From contig JALMQS010000153.1 in assembly GCA_024734495.1 (NCBI GenBank), positions 14,226,299 to 14,290,298 of the forward strand: a DNA stretch of 64,000 nucleotides, in the 5' to 3' direction. Each line of letters opens with the position of its first letter. Within the stretch, counting starts at the first letter, position 1. Source of the stretch: Forficula auricularia. Lineage: Eukaryota; Arthropoda; Insecta; Dermaptera; Forficulidae. Under the pieces are notes generated by a model. That model ran no database searches, was not told where the DNA came from, and saw nothing but the letters and a program-made list of their open reading frames with translations. Made by a program: the position numbers and the translations under genes. Below are positions 47,500-59,041 of this stretch, in pieces.

Positions 47500-49555
47500 A
47501 TTATCTTTATTGGAATATAATTTTTTAAAGTGTAGGTCGCGAGATTTATTTTCAGGGTCTCAGATTTTTAATCGACACTTGTTTCTATTATATTAAATTA
47601 TGTTATAAAAGTTTGTTGGGGTCGATGTATAATTTTTTGATAAAATGGGGTCTCTAAGCCAGAAACTTAAAACGTTATGTTATAGAAATAAGAATTTTGT
47701 TTCCCCGATAACATTCTGCCACTAGATATCATGTGTGATGAATCCAAGTGATTTCACATATAATCAGGGCCGCATTAAGCCATATGTAGAGGCCTCTAGA
47801 CAATGCAAGTCTCGGTAGGTCTTTGGGTAGGTAAGTAGCCTTTAAACTATATATACACCAAATTTTGGGTTGGGGCGCGAGGCCCATTGGCAGTTGCTTA
47901 CATTGCCTATTGGAAAATGTGGCCCAGCATGTAATTATTAATTCTATATAAATCTCAAAGATAGTCACGTCTATTGTGATTTTCGCCAATACATGAACCC
48001 GCACAGGTCACGGGGGTCCTGAAAATCACAAAAATAAATAAAAAAAACTGTAAAAATGGTAACAAATTAAATTGCTGAATACTATTCATCAGTGTAGTTA
48101 AGTAGCTAGATACAGAATCTAGATACATTTTTGAATAACTATACTTGCGCATCTAGATATTTGAAAAAATGTTTATCTGTATTTACTATCTATGTACAAT
48201 TTTAAGCAGTGGCTATTTAAAAATAAGTTACAAAATAAATCACAAGATAAATTTTTTTGTAAATTGTAATTTTATTTGAACCAGAGTAATTGTCCCGTTA
48301 TATGGCGCGTGGTTTGTTTATTAAATACCCGGATTTTTCCCGCACTACATTAAAGTCCAAATTAGATATTCAAATAATTTATTTAAATTGATCACAGAGA
48401 GCTAAACTAAGAAAAAATGTATAATTTGTATATTATAATTCTGGTGTTTATTTATTTTTTGTAGTTTTGTATAATTTAACCATTATGTGAATAAAATCTG
48501 TTAATGATAAATATATGTTTTTTTTTTGCAAACATTCAAATACCTATAGACTGAAATTTTTTATATATGAAAATATGTATCTTGTATTTAGATATTTTGC
48601 AAAAGAAGATAAATCTAGGGGTGGGGGTTCAAAAAATTATTAAATCTCAAAATTGAATCAAACAAAGGGGGATTTTTATAAGAATTTAAAAGATAAAAAT
48701 TTTGAAAAATATAATTTTAAATAGAATATGCTCCAATTTGTAATAATATATAATGTACTTATTATTAATTGTATTTTTACCACGATGTATGAGCGCGAAT
48801 CCGGAGCACCCAGTCATTCAGAATATTTTTTATTAAAAAGTAAATTCGTTTGAAATATTTCAACAATCAAATTTCTTTAATCCAAGAAAAAATGTTAAGT
48901 TATTTCAATAAAGCTTTATAACACGCATCCTTTATGAACTTGTTATAATACTAAAAATGGCGACAGGTGGGGATTGAAAAAAGGTCAAATTCTGGCCGTA
49001 CCACTCTATAAAATAAATAAAGCTCTAAAAACAATGTTATAATGAAGGATATTATGACACTAAAAATCAGGGTTATAATGAAATATTATGAAACTGAAAT
49101 AAAAAATAGTTGATTAAAAGACAAGACTTATAAGGTCATATTTTATAGCACTGATTTAAGTCTACGTAACTTAGGGCGTAAAGTGGAGTGTTTTACAAAA
49201 GAGATATGCGAGAAAACATAAATCGTGTATTTTATATTATTTTGTTATTTTTTTTAAATTATTTTTATTAAATAAACAAAAAAACAGAGTGGGAATATTG
49301 ACGTTTATAAGTTGGCATTTTGTAGGTTAATAACAAGTTTGACATTTCGCGTGAAATAAACAGAAATATTATTATATAGAAATCAATAAGAAAATACATT
49401 ATGACATTAAAGTGTAATAATCGTCCAATATTAAATACAGAGGTGGAGGGCTAATAGGATTTAGCCCAGGGACTCGCTGTACCCTAAAGTAAAGAAAATG
49501 ATTTTTAAAAGTCCTAAAATATCCCTAAATAGTTAACATACGATTAAATCATTCA
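47500..49555. other. AT-rich intergenic DNA, nothing recognised
   Basis: No conserved ORF, terminal repeat or RNA gene is visible. The composition is very AT-rich. Confidence 0.55.
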
Positions 49556-49608
49556 AATTTTATAATAGGAAAATAAGGACAAGTTTTTATGTGTGACTTT
49601 TTTATTTA

Positions 49609-49655
49609 TCAGCCAACATTTCGTCGACTTTTGCCGACTTCTTCAGGGCTTCAAA
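49609..49655 (-). ncRNA. Hammerhead-like motif (ACGU-related)
   Basis: Minus strand: stem I AGCC/GGCT, CTGAAGA, extra A, stem II with GTCG/CGAC, GAAA, TGTT. Confidence 0.55.
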
Positions 49656-49668
49656 TAGTCATGAGTGA

Positions 49669-49708
49669 AGCTCTGAAGAAGTCGACAAAAGTTGACGAAA
49701 CGTTGGCT
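49669..49708 (+). ncRNA. Hammerhead-like motif (ACGU family)
   Basis: Stem I AGCT/GGCT with one wobble, CTGAAGA, extra A, stem II GTCGAC/GTTGAC, GAAA, CGTT. Lies 14 nt from the opposed motif. Confidence 0.58.
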
Positions 49709-49750
49709 GATAAATAAAAAAGTCACACATAAAAACTTGTCCCTATTTTT

Positions 49751-50435
49751 AAGGTGACCAGACAGTCCCGATTTTTTAACAATTTGTCCCGCGTCCCGCG
49801 GAGTTTTAAGAAAGTCCCGATTTTTGGAAAGAATGCTAAAAAATGATTTTTTCATGGGGTTTCATTATTAAAAAAATATACTAAGGAAAAGGTTAAATTT
49901 TGGCCATCAGCAGCAATCACAACAGAGATCAAATGGTTAGAAACATTATTAGGATATAAAACTAAAGATTTGAGCATCTTTTTTTTGAAATGGTTAGAAT
50001 GTTTTTCAAAATATCAGCTCGGGTTCAGATTAACTAAGATGTATTTTTAAAGAGAAAGAATTCAATCTTTAGGACAAATTCTAAGATTTTAGTAGAAATA
50101 TGATTAAATTGCGATACCAGAGGGGATTCATCATCCCCTCAGGAATCGAACCTGAGAACTCACATGCTTTCCGGGACTTTTTGAACCCTCTCTTCGAAGG
50201 GTAGTTGATACAAATCTTACACCCTTTTATCAACTTGATTGAGAATTTTAAGGGGAAAAAAATATTAATTTTTCAAAATACTAAACTCATTTTAAATTTA
50301 TATTTTATAAAGAGTTTGAAATATATATTTTCGTTTGAATATCGCAAAAAAAAAATACTTTTTGAACCCTCTCTTGGAAGAGGGTGATTGATACAAATTG
50401 TCCCGCTTCACCAATGTTGAAATCTGGTCACCTTA
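49751..50435. mobile_element. hAT-type MITE (AAGGTGACCAGA ends)
   Basis: AAGGTGACCAGA and TCTGGTCACCTT ends with flanks CTATTTTT and CTATTTTC (7 of 8 match). About 685 bp, non-coding, with internal repeats of TTTTTGAACCCTCTCTT. Confidence 0.8.
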
Positions 50436-50616
50436 CTATTTTCCTTTTATAAACTTTCAAATTAATACAAATAATGGACGGAAATGATAATAATAATTAA
50501 ATATGCTGGCTAAATTTGAGCATCATCATTACATCAGCTGATAAATAATAGGAGTGAACCAATACCACATATCCTTATTTTGAGAAATTGAAGTTCAAAG
50601 TTTTCAGATCCATTTT

Positions 50617-50890
50617 TTATTTTTTAATGAAATTGATGAGAGAATAAGGAATTACACTAAAAAGATGTATCCCCTAAAGGCCTGGGTTGGCTCCTCTATC
50701 ATGAAAAGAAGAAGAGGGAATTTTATGGGCTGGTCGGGGGTCGAAGGTATCCGTTGATACGGGTCTTAAACAGCTGAAGGTTATAAGTCGCGGGGAAGAC
50801 GGTGGCTGGGAGCGAGTTCCAGTCCCTGGAGGATAAAAGAGATGGCGAAAGCGCTTGTTCGATTTTTATCCAATTTGACAGCGAATTGTT
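50617..50890 (-). mobile_element. LINE family A tail, antisense
   Basis: The minus strand encodes SLLSSRDWNSLPATVFPATY and FKTRINGYLRPP, with the T-run at 50617-50628 as A-tail. Confidence 0.82.
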
Positions 50891-52039
50891 TTTAAATCGA
50901 CATAGTACATTTATTACACTGAGTTTTAGAACATACACAACTAAAAATACTATGGAACCTGGTTCATTTTGTAAAAAGAAGGTCTTGTACATTAAGAGTT
51001 AAATTTTTTTAAAAATGGACTTGGTTCACTCGAATTCTCAGCCATCAATTATTTAAAACAGTCAAATAGGCATGGTACTTAGCCCTATGCAATCTGTCTT
51101 GAAATTTTTAAGAGCTCTTTGCCCATAGGTTTTGATTAAGCATTTCTCAGTCACCAGACGTTTGTCATGTATAGTATTAGATGAAGGAGGAAGAATAGAA
51201 TACGACGCCCACCTAGATGGTTTGGACCCGTATAGAATATATAGATTTAATAGAGCCATCTCTGAAAAAGACAAGACTGAAAGGAAAAATATAAAAAAAT
51301 ACTGGTGGATTGAAAATTATCAATAATAATTCAATCTTTTTATAACCTTAAATTCTTCTGCTTATACTTGAATAACTTGATAAATTATGTAATCTAAATT
51401 GTAAAGTATAAATTAAGTAAAAATTGTAATAAATAATTCTATTTATTAACCTCCTTGGAACAACAATAAACTGTATGGCCGGGTTTTCAAAGCCTTTTCC
51501 CGTGCAAAAATTCAAAAATTTAATTATACAAATGTAAATAAAAATTACAAAAAAAAAACTTATTGTAAAATTAAAAATTAAAAAAAAACTATATTATGTA
51601 AAAAAAACCTACTGGGATCCATTTAAAATGGCCCTTTTCTTTTTTCATTGTATTAAATTTAAGATACTATACTTCTTTTAGATTGTTAGAAGTAACTTTG
51701 TAATAAATTGTATATATTTTTTTCTGGCTAATAAAAACATCCTCTTAAAACAAAACAAAACAAAATGAAGGAGGAAGTATCAACCAAAGTTGGATTCGCT
51801 GGATTCATTAAAACACCCTAAATAAAACATTTCGGCCTGAATTTTTTCGTTAATTGGGAGTTATACACAAAATGCGGTACACATATGTGATTGAACCAAG
51901 CCTTGTCAAAAATAAAAATAGTATCTTCATGTAAATTTATAAGGTGCTTGCGCCCAAAGGTTCAGAATGAATGTAATCAATCATGTATTATCAATTTTTA
52001 TATGAATAAAAAAAATTAATTAATAGGAGAATAATTGTT

Positions 52040-52432
52040 CTAATTGTACGGTTGAGAATGGGTCATGCAGCTACCCCCAGAAAACTCTTTCAGTTTAATC
52101 TAAGAGACACTCCTTTTTGTGACTGTGATGGCAGCCAAATGGGTGATGTCAATCACATCTTCCTAGGGTGTCCAAAAAACAATAAAGCTATTGACTTATT
52201 TTATACTAGATCTGCTCATAAAATTTCATTCCCTACATCAATGGGATTAATTCTTAGCTATCTCAATCCTGACTGTCATGAATCCGAGACTCAAGAGATA
52301 ATCATTAAACTATTAATAGCATCCAAACTATTTATATGATATAAAAATGTAAACACTGTTAAATAATATTGCAACTGTATATAATTATGTTAATATAAAA
52401 ATGTAAATATTGTAAAAAAAAAAGAAACTGGC
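52040..52432 (+). mobile_element. LINE fragment with CxC...H...C tail motif
   Basis: Encodes LRMGHAATPRKLFQFNLRDT, then PFCDCDGSQMGDVNHIFLGC, the zinc-knuckle-like C-terminal segment (CxC, H, C) found after RNase H in many insect non-LTR elements. It is followed by FPTSMGLILSYL and a stop. The 3' end is interrupted by the next element. Confidence 0.75.
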
Positions 52433-52437
52433 CAAAT

Positions 52438-53935
52438 CCCAGATAGCAATTGGACTTGCCGCAAACTTAACTTTTGTTTGAATTTAAATTGTCATGTCAA
52501 ATATGACAAGATAAGTTTGTTGTAATTTTGCAGCAATCTTGAATGTTCAAGGGTGAATTATTAAGTTTTTATCTAACTTGCTACAAACTTGCTTACTTGC
52601 TTGTTCGTTGGCGCCATCTAGCCACAAATATATTAATCCTTTAGTCTATGTTTAACCGTTAAACTGTCAATCTAGTTTATTTTTAATATAATAATTATAA
52701 ACATTTCCTAAAAAAAGTAACTACTTTTTTAATCCAGAATTCAAACGGGCGGAATACTTGCGAGGTATTATTAAAATTATTATGAATTAAAATTAAAATT
52801 ATTTTTATTTAATTCTAGAGTGTGGCTTACATCTCTCGAAAATCGAATGGACTTTCAAAATAAACAACTTATATACCTAAATATATAAGAAATAAAATAA
52901 ATATCAGTTTATTTATACATTGACATATAAGCTCCAAAATCCTTATTTTATTATCAATAGTTTTATATACATATATGATAATACATATTATTTTTCAAGA
53001 AATCTAAATAAATAACAGAGAAAGAGGTTATGGGTAAGTTTTCCACTTTTATAATATATTTATCTATAATTTAATGTTTTTTTATTTTTTTGAACTTAAG
53101 ATTCTTCTATTAAATCTCTATTTTTATATCTACTGTACTGAAATATTTTTGCTTTATCCATAGGGAAGTTCAACAAGAAGGTAAGTTTTAGATTACATAT
53201 ATGAGTGCTCCTTGCAGCATCTGATGGTTTGACAAAACTCTATAATTCACTAATAATTTTATGTCTTAAATATTATATAGTAATCTTGTTTATTTGTTTC
53301 AGACTAGAGAGAGAAAATAAAGGTCAAATACAAAATAAGATTTAAGAAATGACAAAGAGAAAGTGTTTTTTTTTTTTATATTTTATTATTTGATATTTTA
53401 TAATTTTAATAAAATAAAAAGGATTAAAAAAAGATTAAATCAATGGTTTGTTTTTTGTTATTTTTTTCCCTTGTATTTTCCAGCCCAATATTTACTTCTT
53501 TCTAATTTAACAATGAATCAGCCAATAAGGTAGAAGCACCTATCGTCTATTGATGGCATTCACCTAAAGATGACATTCTCCAAGGAACAATAAGTAAATA
53601 ACTGATTTTTTAAATTATAGTCGATTTTCTTTTAGTAGGTTAAACTTACTTATGTCAATGTTGCATATACTTTAAAAAAATAAACACCCTGCAAGTATAT
53701 CAAGACAAAGTTGCATATGCTTTGCAAAAACAAACAACATGCAAGCATGTTATGTCAAAGTTGCATATGCTTTGCAAAAACAAACAACGTGCAGGCTTGC
53801 CGCTGGGAAACTAGGAGGTTTGATTCAAACTTGCCTCAAGTGTATACACTTGCCACGACAAACTTGCCACAAGCTTCCACTTTTGACACATCAAACTTGT
53901 TGCAAGTTGGATTCAAGTTTAAATTGCTATCTGGG
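52438..53935. mobile_element. TIR element CCCAGATAGCAA, 1.5 kb
   Basis: CCCAGATAGCAATT at the left is mirrored by AATTTAAATTGCTATCTGGG at the right. The flanking LINE reads CCAAAT before and ATGGATCC after, so a duplication of AT is possible. The interior carries repeats of TTGCATATGCTTTGCAAAAA near 53650-53790 and no transposase. A shorter relative may interrupt the LINE at 61.46 kb. Confidence 0.7.
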
Positions 53936-53999
53936 ATGGATCCATTTCCGAGGTCATTAAATAAATAAAAAAAAAAAAAAATTGTAAAAGATTAACTAA

Positions 54000-56900
54000 A
54001 AGATTTTTGACGGAAGTATTTGATTTAAAACAATTAATTTGCACTATACATTCAACGAGAGCGTCGGCTTAAAGGATCATCTAGAAAAATAATTAGAACA
54101 ATCAGCAGATACTTTTAATAAGTGCTTTTAAGTAAAGATAGACTATCCGCTCTCAGCTTTAATATCAACTGAAAACATAATCTAATGCTAAATTTGAAAA
54201 ATTATATGATGGACTATTTCGATGAATTTGCAAATTAGAGCCAAAAATAAAATAAAATTGTAAAATAATAATAAAATGTTTCACCTAGAACCAACACTTA
54301 ACTCCTTAAAAGTTATAAAATTGTAAAAATTGAAGGATTCTTTTTTGACAGCTTTCCTTGGTTGACAAGTCACCGAACGGAACGCTTTTAGGAAAAGCGA
54401 TATATAAATTGGATTCTTTTTTTAAATTTTTGAACAATTGAAAAGATAAAAAGTAGATAGTTTAGTACCAAATAAGCCATGGTTTAATGATGCAACTCTT
54501 GCAGAAAAATAATCAACCTACTTTTATAAGATTGAGAATTGGACAAGCGGCAACTTCTAAACATTTTATTTAAAATTAAAATGAAAGAAAATCATCCCTT
54601 CTATGATTGTGGAGAAAACATATTGCTTTGACGATCTTAGATTTAAATTAATTTATTGAATGCTCTGAGGATGTTCTCTTCTAGAACAAAAAGATTATAC
54701 AAAAATAAAATTCAATATAATACAATTATATAAAATAATAATAAGATAATAAAAATAGAATTATACAATAATATAATATATTTACATATAGTAGATAATT
54801 TAATAAATTTATTTAATTATTTATTTACAATATTTTGAGATCAAGCCATGTCTCAATCGAATATATACCTACCTACCTAGAGGTCGGAAAAGTTATTTAT
54901 TAATTTAGAGGGAAGTATTAAAAATTTTAATAAAAAAGCTATTATAATTACTCCAATAACAAATTTGATATACTACAACATAATTAGAATTCATTCCTTC
55001 AAAATCAGATGTTTCATTTTGGCCATCATTTACTTTTTTAGATTGATCAACATATTTACAATTTTGCTAATACAAAATATCTATAATATTTATATAATAA
55101 ATTAAAGGAGACAATAAAAGAGTGTTTCTACTATAATTGTTTTGTTATTTATAAAGAGTCTGTATATGTTTCGAGGACTTTTCACTTTCATCAGTCTTAT
55201 TACAATTGATTCACAGGAATTGATGTAATGGAAATATTTTTTGACAAAAGGCAAAGTCCTCCAAACTACAGACTCTTTATAAATAAATAAAAAAATTATT
55301 TTTCCAACAGAAGACACTCTTTTATTGTCTCCTTTAATTTATAAAAATTCTTCTACTCTGGACAATAAAAAGAACCTTTCAATTTAATATAATAATATAC
55401 ACATTATAGATATCACAAAGCATTCTCTCCCAATTATCACAATGAACATTACAACTTCAAATAAAATAATCCCTTTCATCTCCAACCCAAAAGGCCGATT
55501 TCTATATTTGCATCCAGAATTAAATAAAATTTAATGTATTTTTTGCCAACGTTTTGATCCGCTCTAGCCAATTATTTCTAGGGACCATTGTGCACAAAGT
55601 TTTGAACTAATTTTAATTAAAAATATTATTAATATAGACGGAATTCTTTGGTTGACTCTTTTACACCCTGAATAAGGAGGGACGATCTTCTTAATCGTCA
55701 TGTTTTTTAAGAGGAAAAATATGACATTCTAATTCTCAGTGAGTTCTCAAAAGTGGTCATCATCGAATATTTTAGATCTAATAGCTTCATTCTTTGTGTG
55801 CTTCATACTTGAAAATAGTTACTTGAATAAATAAAATTATTTAAGAATCATTTTATGAATACGTCATTGTTAAATTCAAAAGATTCATTACTCATATTAT
55901 TTTGTTTATTAGGCCTCCGAGGAGCGGGCCGCCTCTTACAAAGATATATGATAGACATCAATTTATTTACAACCAATTTAACACTTTCAGCTTCAGAACA
56001 AATAAATTCAGATTCAGAGCGGGTGGCTGAGAGAGCCAGGATTAATCCTGACTCACATTTCTTTTTTTAATATATACAATAAAATTAATATCAAGTTAAA
56101 ATGATTGTATTTTTACTAATATCACTAATATTTTTAGCCGAAATCTCAGAAAGTTTGTAAGTTTGGGTTTTCTTGTCTAGCCACTTTGATATTAGGCCTC
56201 TTTTTCGGGCCGCGGGTTTGACAAGCCTATGCTAGATGGTCTTATCTATCTGATGTACGTTGGTTGTGCTATCCTTTTATTGAATAAATTCTGTAATTTT
56301 GTTTTAATTCGTTGACCTTAATGAATTTTTTAATTAATTATAAGGTGACCAACTTTTTTAGAATGTAATGTAGGACCCAAATTAAATGAAGAAAAAAATA
56401 TCGTATTAAAATATGAGTGGCATTTTATATTGCAATTATGCTGGCATGCCTATTAATTATTATTTAAATGAGAACTTTTCCATTGAATGAATATTTTTTG
56501 TCAATGTTTCATCTGAACAAGAAACGTGTCTTTCATTTTGAGTTTAACAGCAAGAGCTGCAGTTAGAGTATCAACATTCAATCTCATTTTGAATGAATTT
56601 TTATATTTTGAGTAACTCCCTGTTTTTAAAATTCTTCGAAAATAAATGAAATTTATAAGTAGCTATTTTTCGTCTACTTGTTTTTTATTTCTGTTTTCCT
56701 GATTACGCATACGCATACCCTCTGTTAGAATCTTATGTTAATTGTGGATTATTGAATAAGCAAGAGTTTACATTCCTATTTAAGTGTTTGGTACTCTTAT
56801 TATTTAATATTTTAATACTAATGTTAAAGTTAATCTAACATTTTCAATTTTTCCGCTTTTCCATCAGCTGTTTTATTATTGCTAACGCTACCTGGCGGTA

Positions 56901-57830
56901 GATTGTTTAAACCTATCAATCCCATGCTTTTTTGCCCCCATGTCGGCTTTCATCTGACATTAATTTTTTATTTACAAATAATAAAACATAATAAATATAT
57001 AAAAGAAGGAAATGGCAGGTTCTGATTTTTTCAACAATATATCTCGAGGATGTAAAAGATTAAATGCACCAATTAATACCGCAATTGTAATTATATATAT
57101 TTATTTATATATTTAATCTCATCCCCTATTTGGGTTTTGGATTAATACAACTGTCATTTTTTCACATTTATTTTATAAACAAAAATCAAATTAAGTACTC
57201 TCAAATTATATTCTTTTATCTTAATTCATATTATATTCTTTGTTAATTGATTATTCTATGAATATTCTTCTGTATTCTTTGGGTTCTTCTCACCAGTTTT
57301 TCCCCGTCTTCTCTCCTAACTCCTTGGATTTCTTCCTCGTCCCTGATTTGCGAATTTTAATAGTGAAAATTTTAGAACTAATTCACATTGCCTTCAACTT
57401 CTTCTTCATCTTTCTTGTCTATTTTCTCGATTAGCTTTAAAGTGTCTTTCTTGACGTCCAGGCCCCCCTTGCAGACCTCTCCATCACCCCTCCATATACT
57501 CACTAGCGTGGTCCTTATTTTGGGTATTTTCGAATTTTTACTAATATTATAACGATAAAGCCTAGAGAGTTTCAAATTCTTTGAACCATTGCTTTTGCCG
57601 GAATAAAAAATTGATCGTTCAATACCAAAAATCCCATGTTATTTAGATGGGAAAATTGCATCGCTGTGCGGCATAAAATTGAGATAGGGACTTGAAACTT
57701 GAGGGATCTTTTTTTTATTCATTTTCTAAAGTCTGTCAGCGTAAAAATTCAAAAATACCCAAAATAAGGACTACCCTAATGCTCACCGAAATTTTTTTCC
57801 ATATATTATTATATTAGTATTTTATATTCT
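54000..57830. other. AT-rich intergenic DNA
   Basis: No gene I can support. It holds a GTTTCACCTAGAACCAACAC motif (54279), hammerhead-like remnants near 55146-55300, paired GCCTCCGAGGAGCGGGCCGC and GCCTCTTTTTCGGGCCGC blocks near 55915 and 56195, and a fragment of the 18.3-kb inverted repeat near 57550-57720. Confidence 0.5.
55146..55195 (-). ncRNA. Degenerate hammerhead-like motif (ACUAUAGU-related)
   Basis: Minus strand CTGATGA and GAAA are present, but stem II barely pairs and the stem III sequence has drifted. Confidence 0.35.
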
Positions 57831-57929
57831 ATATAAGAAAAAACTTAAAAACTTTATTTCCATTCACCACTCAGCTACCCTATAGCTAATATGTTTCGCA
57901 AACTTAATATTACCCCGCATTCTATAACA

Positions 57930-58357
57930 GGAATAACCTTTCATCCATATTGGTTAACAATAAAATCGATATAATTAAACCAATAACAAAGAGTGGTGTA
58001 TATAAATTGCAATGTAATGACTGTCAATCGTTTTATATCGGGCAAACAGGTAGATCTTTCAATCAACGTCACGTTGAACATATGAGATCTCTTCGCAATC
58101 TACAGGTGAATAGTTTGACCCCAAATGCCCCCCCTCTAAGTTATAACTCGGCTTTTGCAGATCATTTGTTTGACCACAACCATTCACCTTCATCGACCAA
58201 CCCCTCCCTTTACATTTCATTTCAAAAAGCAGGAAATTGGATTTGTTTGAGTCAGCTGAAATTAAAAAGGCCATACACCTTAATCAAAACATCTTGAACA
58301 ATCAAACAGACATCAAAACTTCACCAATAATTGACATCTTAATCAATGATATTTAAT
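57930..58357 (+). pseudogene. GIY-YIG endonuclease domain of a Penelope-like element
   Basis: Encodes SGVYKLQCNDCQSFYIGQTG and RSFNQRHVEHMRSL, with GVY...YIG and a conserved Arg and His, the GIY-YIG nuclease core that follows reverse transcriptase in Penelope-like elements. A shift near 58235 moves the frame to LFESAEIKKAIHLNQNILNN, the expected family C-terminus, ending at TAA 58355. The reverse transcriptase is missing, so the copy is 5'-truncated and broken. Confidence 0.85.
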
Positions 58358-58690
58358 TTGAATTGGAATGTGATGAGGATGTATGGTGGGTTTATTTTTA
58401 TTTTTTATTTTTAAATAGAAAATAAGAGATGGAAATTTTCACTATGCAACCTCATCACATTCCATAGTTTATTGCCCTCCTTTATGGCACATACATAATT
58501 TTCGGCAACTTCCAAGTATAAATATCTTTTCTTTATTCCCAGTTTAGCCCTCTGTCCGCTCCATCTGTTCTTTCGGCTCTAAGGCCATCCCATCCCCTGA
58601 TAATTCTTTCATATTTACACTAAGTCATAAATAACTGTCCATCATATTAAAATAAATTCTGTTCATTATTTTATGTTATCTTCAGTCAAT

Positions 58691-58735
58691 GTTCTCCTGA
58701 CGATGAGTTAAGAGCTCGAAATATATAGAGTAAAC
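58691..58735 (+). ncRNA. Hammerhead-like motif in the Penelope-like 3' region (AUAUAU family)
   Basis: CTC stem I, CTGACGA, extra T, short stem II GAG/CTC, GAAA at 58718-58721, TATATA, then GAG closing stem I. Stem III is the loop-free palindrome AUAUAU, and AUA is the triplet before the predicted cut. Confidence 0.6.
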
Positions 58736-58887
58736 TAAAAAAATCTTTGTATTTTAATTTTTCTCCTTGTGAAACACCACCAACTCCAACCTAATTTAAT
58801 TTTAACAATGTTTCACTATAAACCAACACCGCGTTCCCTAAATTTGATATTCTTTTCAATTTTGTATTTACTTTTTTAACAATATAG

Positions 58888-59041
58888 GAAAAGAGAAGCT
58901 TGTTCCGGCGTTTCTCCAAGTCAAAGGCCTTGTTAAGCAACATATCGATTCTTTTGATTATTTTGTTAACGTGGATATTAAAAAAATTGTCAAAGCAAAT
59001 GAAAAAGTATTGAGCGATGCCAGTCCACTTTTTTATTTAAA
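58888..59041 (+). CDS. POLR3B: POLR3B exon (LVPAF...ASPLFYLK)
   Basis: Acceptor CAATATAG, donor GTAAGT. 50 complete codons with two bases spare on each side. [11 protein letters not shown] is nearly invariant in second-largest polymerase subunits of the Pol III type. Confidence 0.95.

Larger units (their letters stand above)
49560..50490. mobile_element. Foldback element with opposed hammerhead-like motifs, split by a MITE
   Basis: AATAAGGACAAGTTTTTATG on the left is mirrored by CATAAAAACTTGTCCCTATT on the right. Two hammerhead-like motifs face each other at the centre. The MITE at 49751-50435 interrupts the right arm, and the sequence after it (TATAAACTTTCAAATTAATA) resumes the element as seen at 555-575. 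Confidence 0.75.
57880..58850 (+). mobile_element. Penelope-like element fragment with 3' hammerhead-like motif
   Basis: The GIY-YIG endonuclease coding end (57930-58357) is followed by a non-coding 3' part with a hammerhead-like motif (58691-58735) and CTTGTGAAACACCACC, then TGTTTCACTATAAACCAACA. The last two blocks recur at 60.9 kb. Hammerheads in Penelope-like elements are established knowledge, so this copy ties the dispersed motifs to that retroelement class. Confidence 0.75.

Noticed and set aside
51132..51326. 64-codon ORF
   Set aside because: No recognisable homology; could be a LINE fragment but not supportable.
55855..56070. 71-codon ORF
   Set aside because: No recognisable domain or splice context; AT-rich chance ORF.
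56101..56156. Short signal-peptide-like start (MIVFLLISLIFLAEISES) ending at a GTAAGT donor
   Set aside because: Attractive as a first exon, but no matching second exon was found nearby; too short to support.
58500..58887. First coding exon of POLR3B
   Set aside because: An upstream exon must exist because exon 58888 starts in phase 1, but no ATG with a phase-1 donor and a convincing family N-terminus was found.
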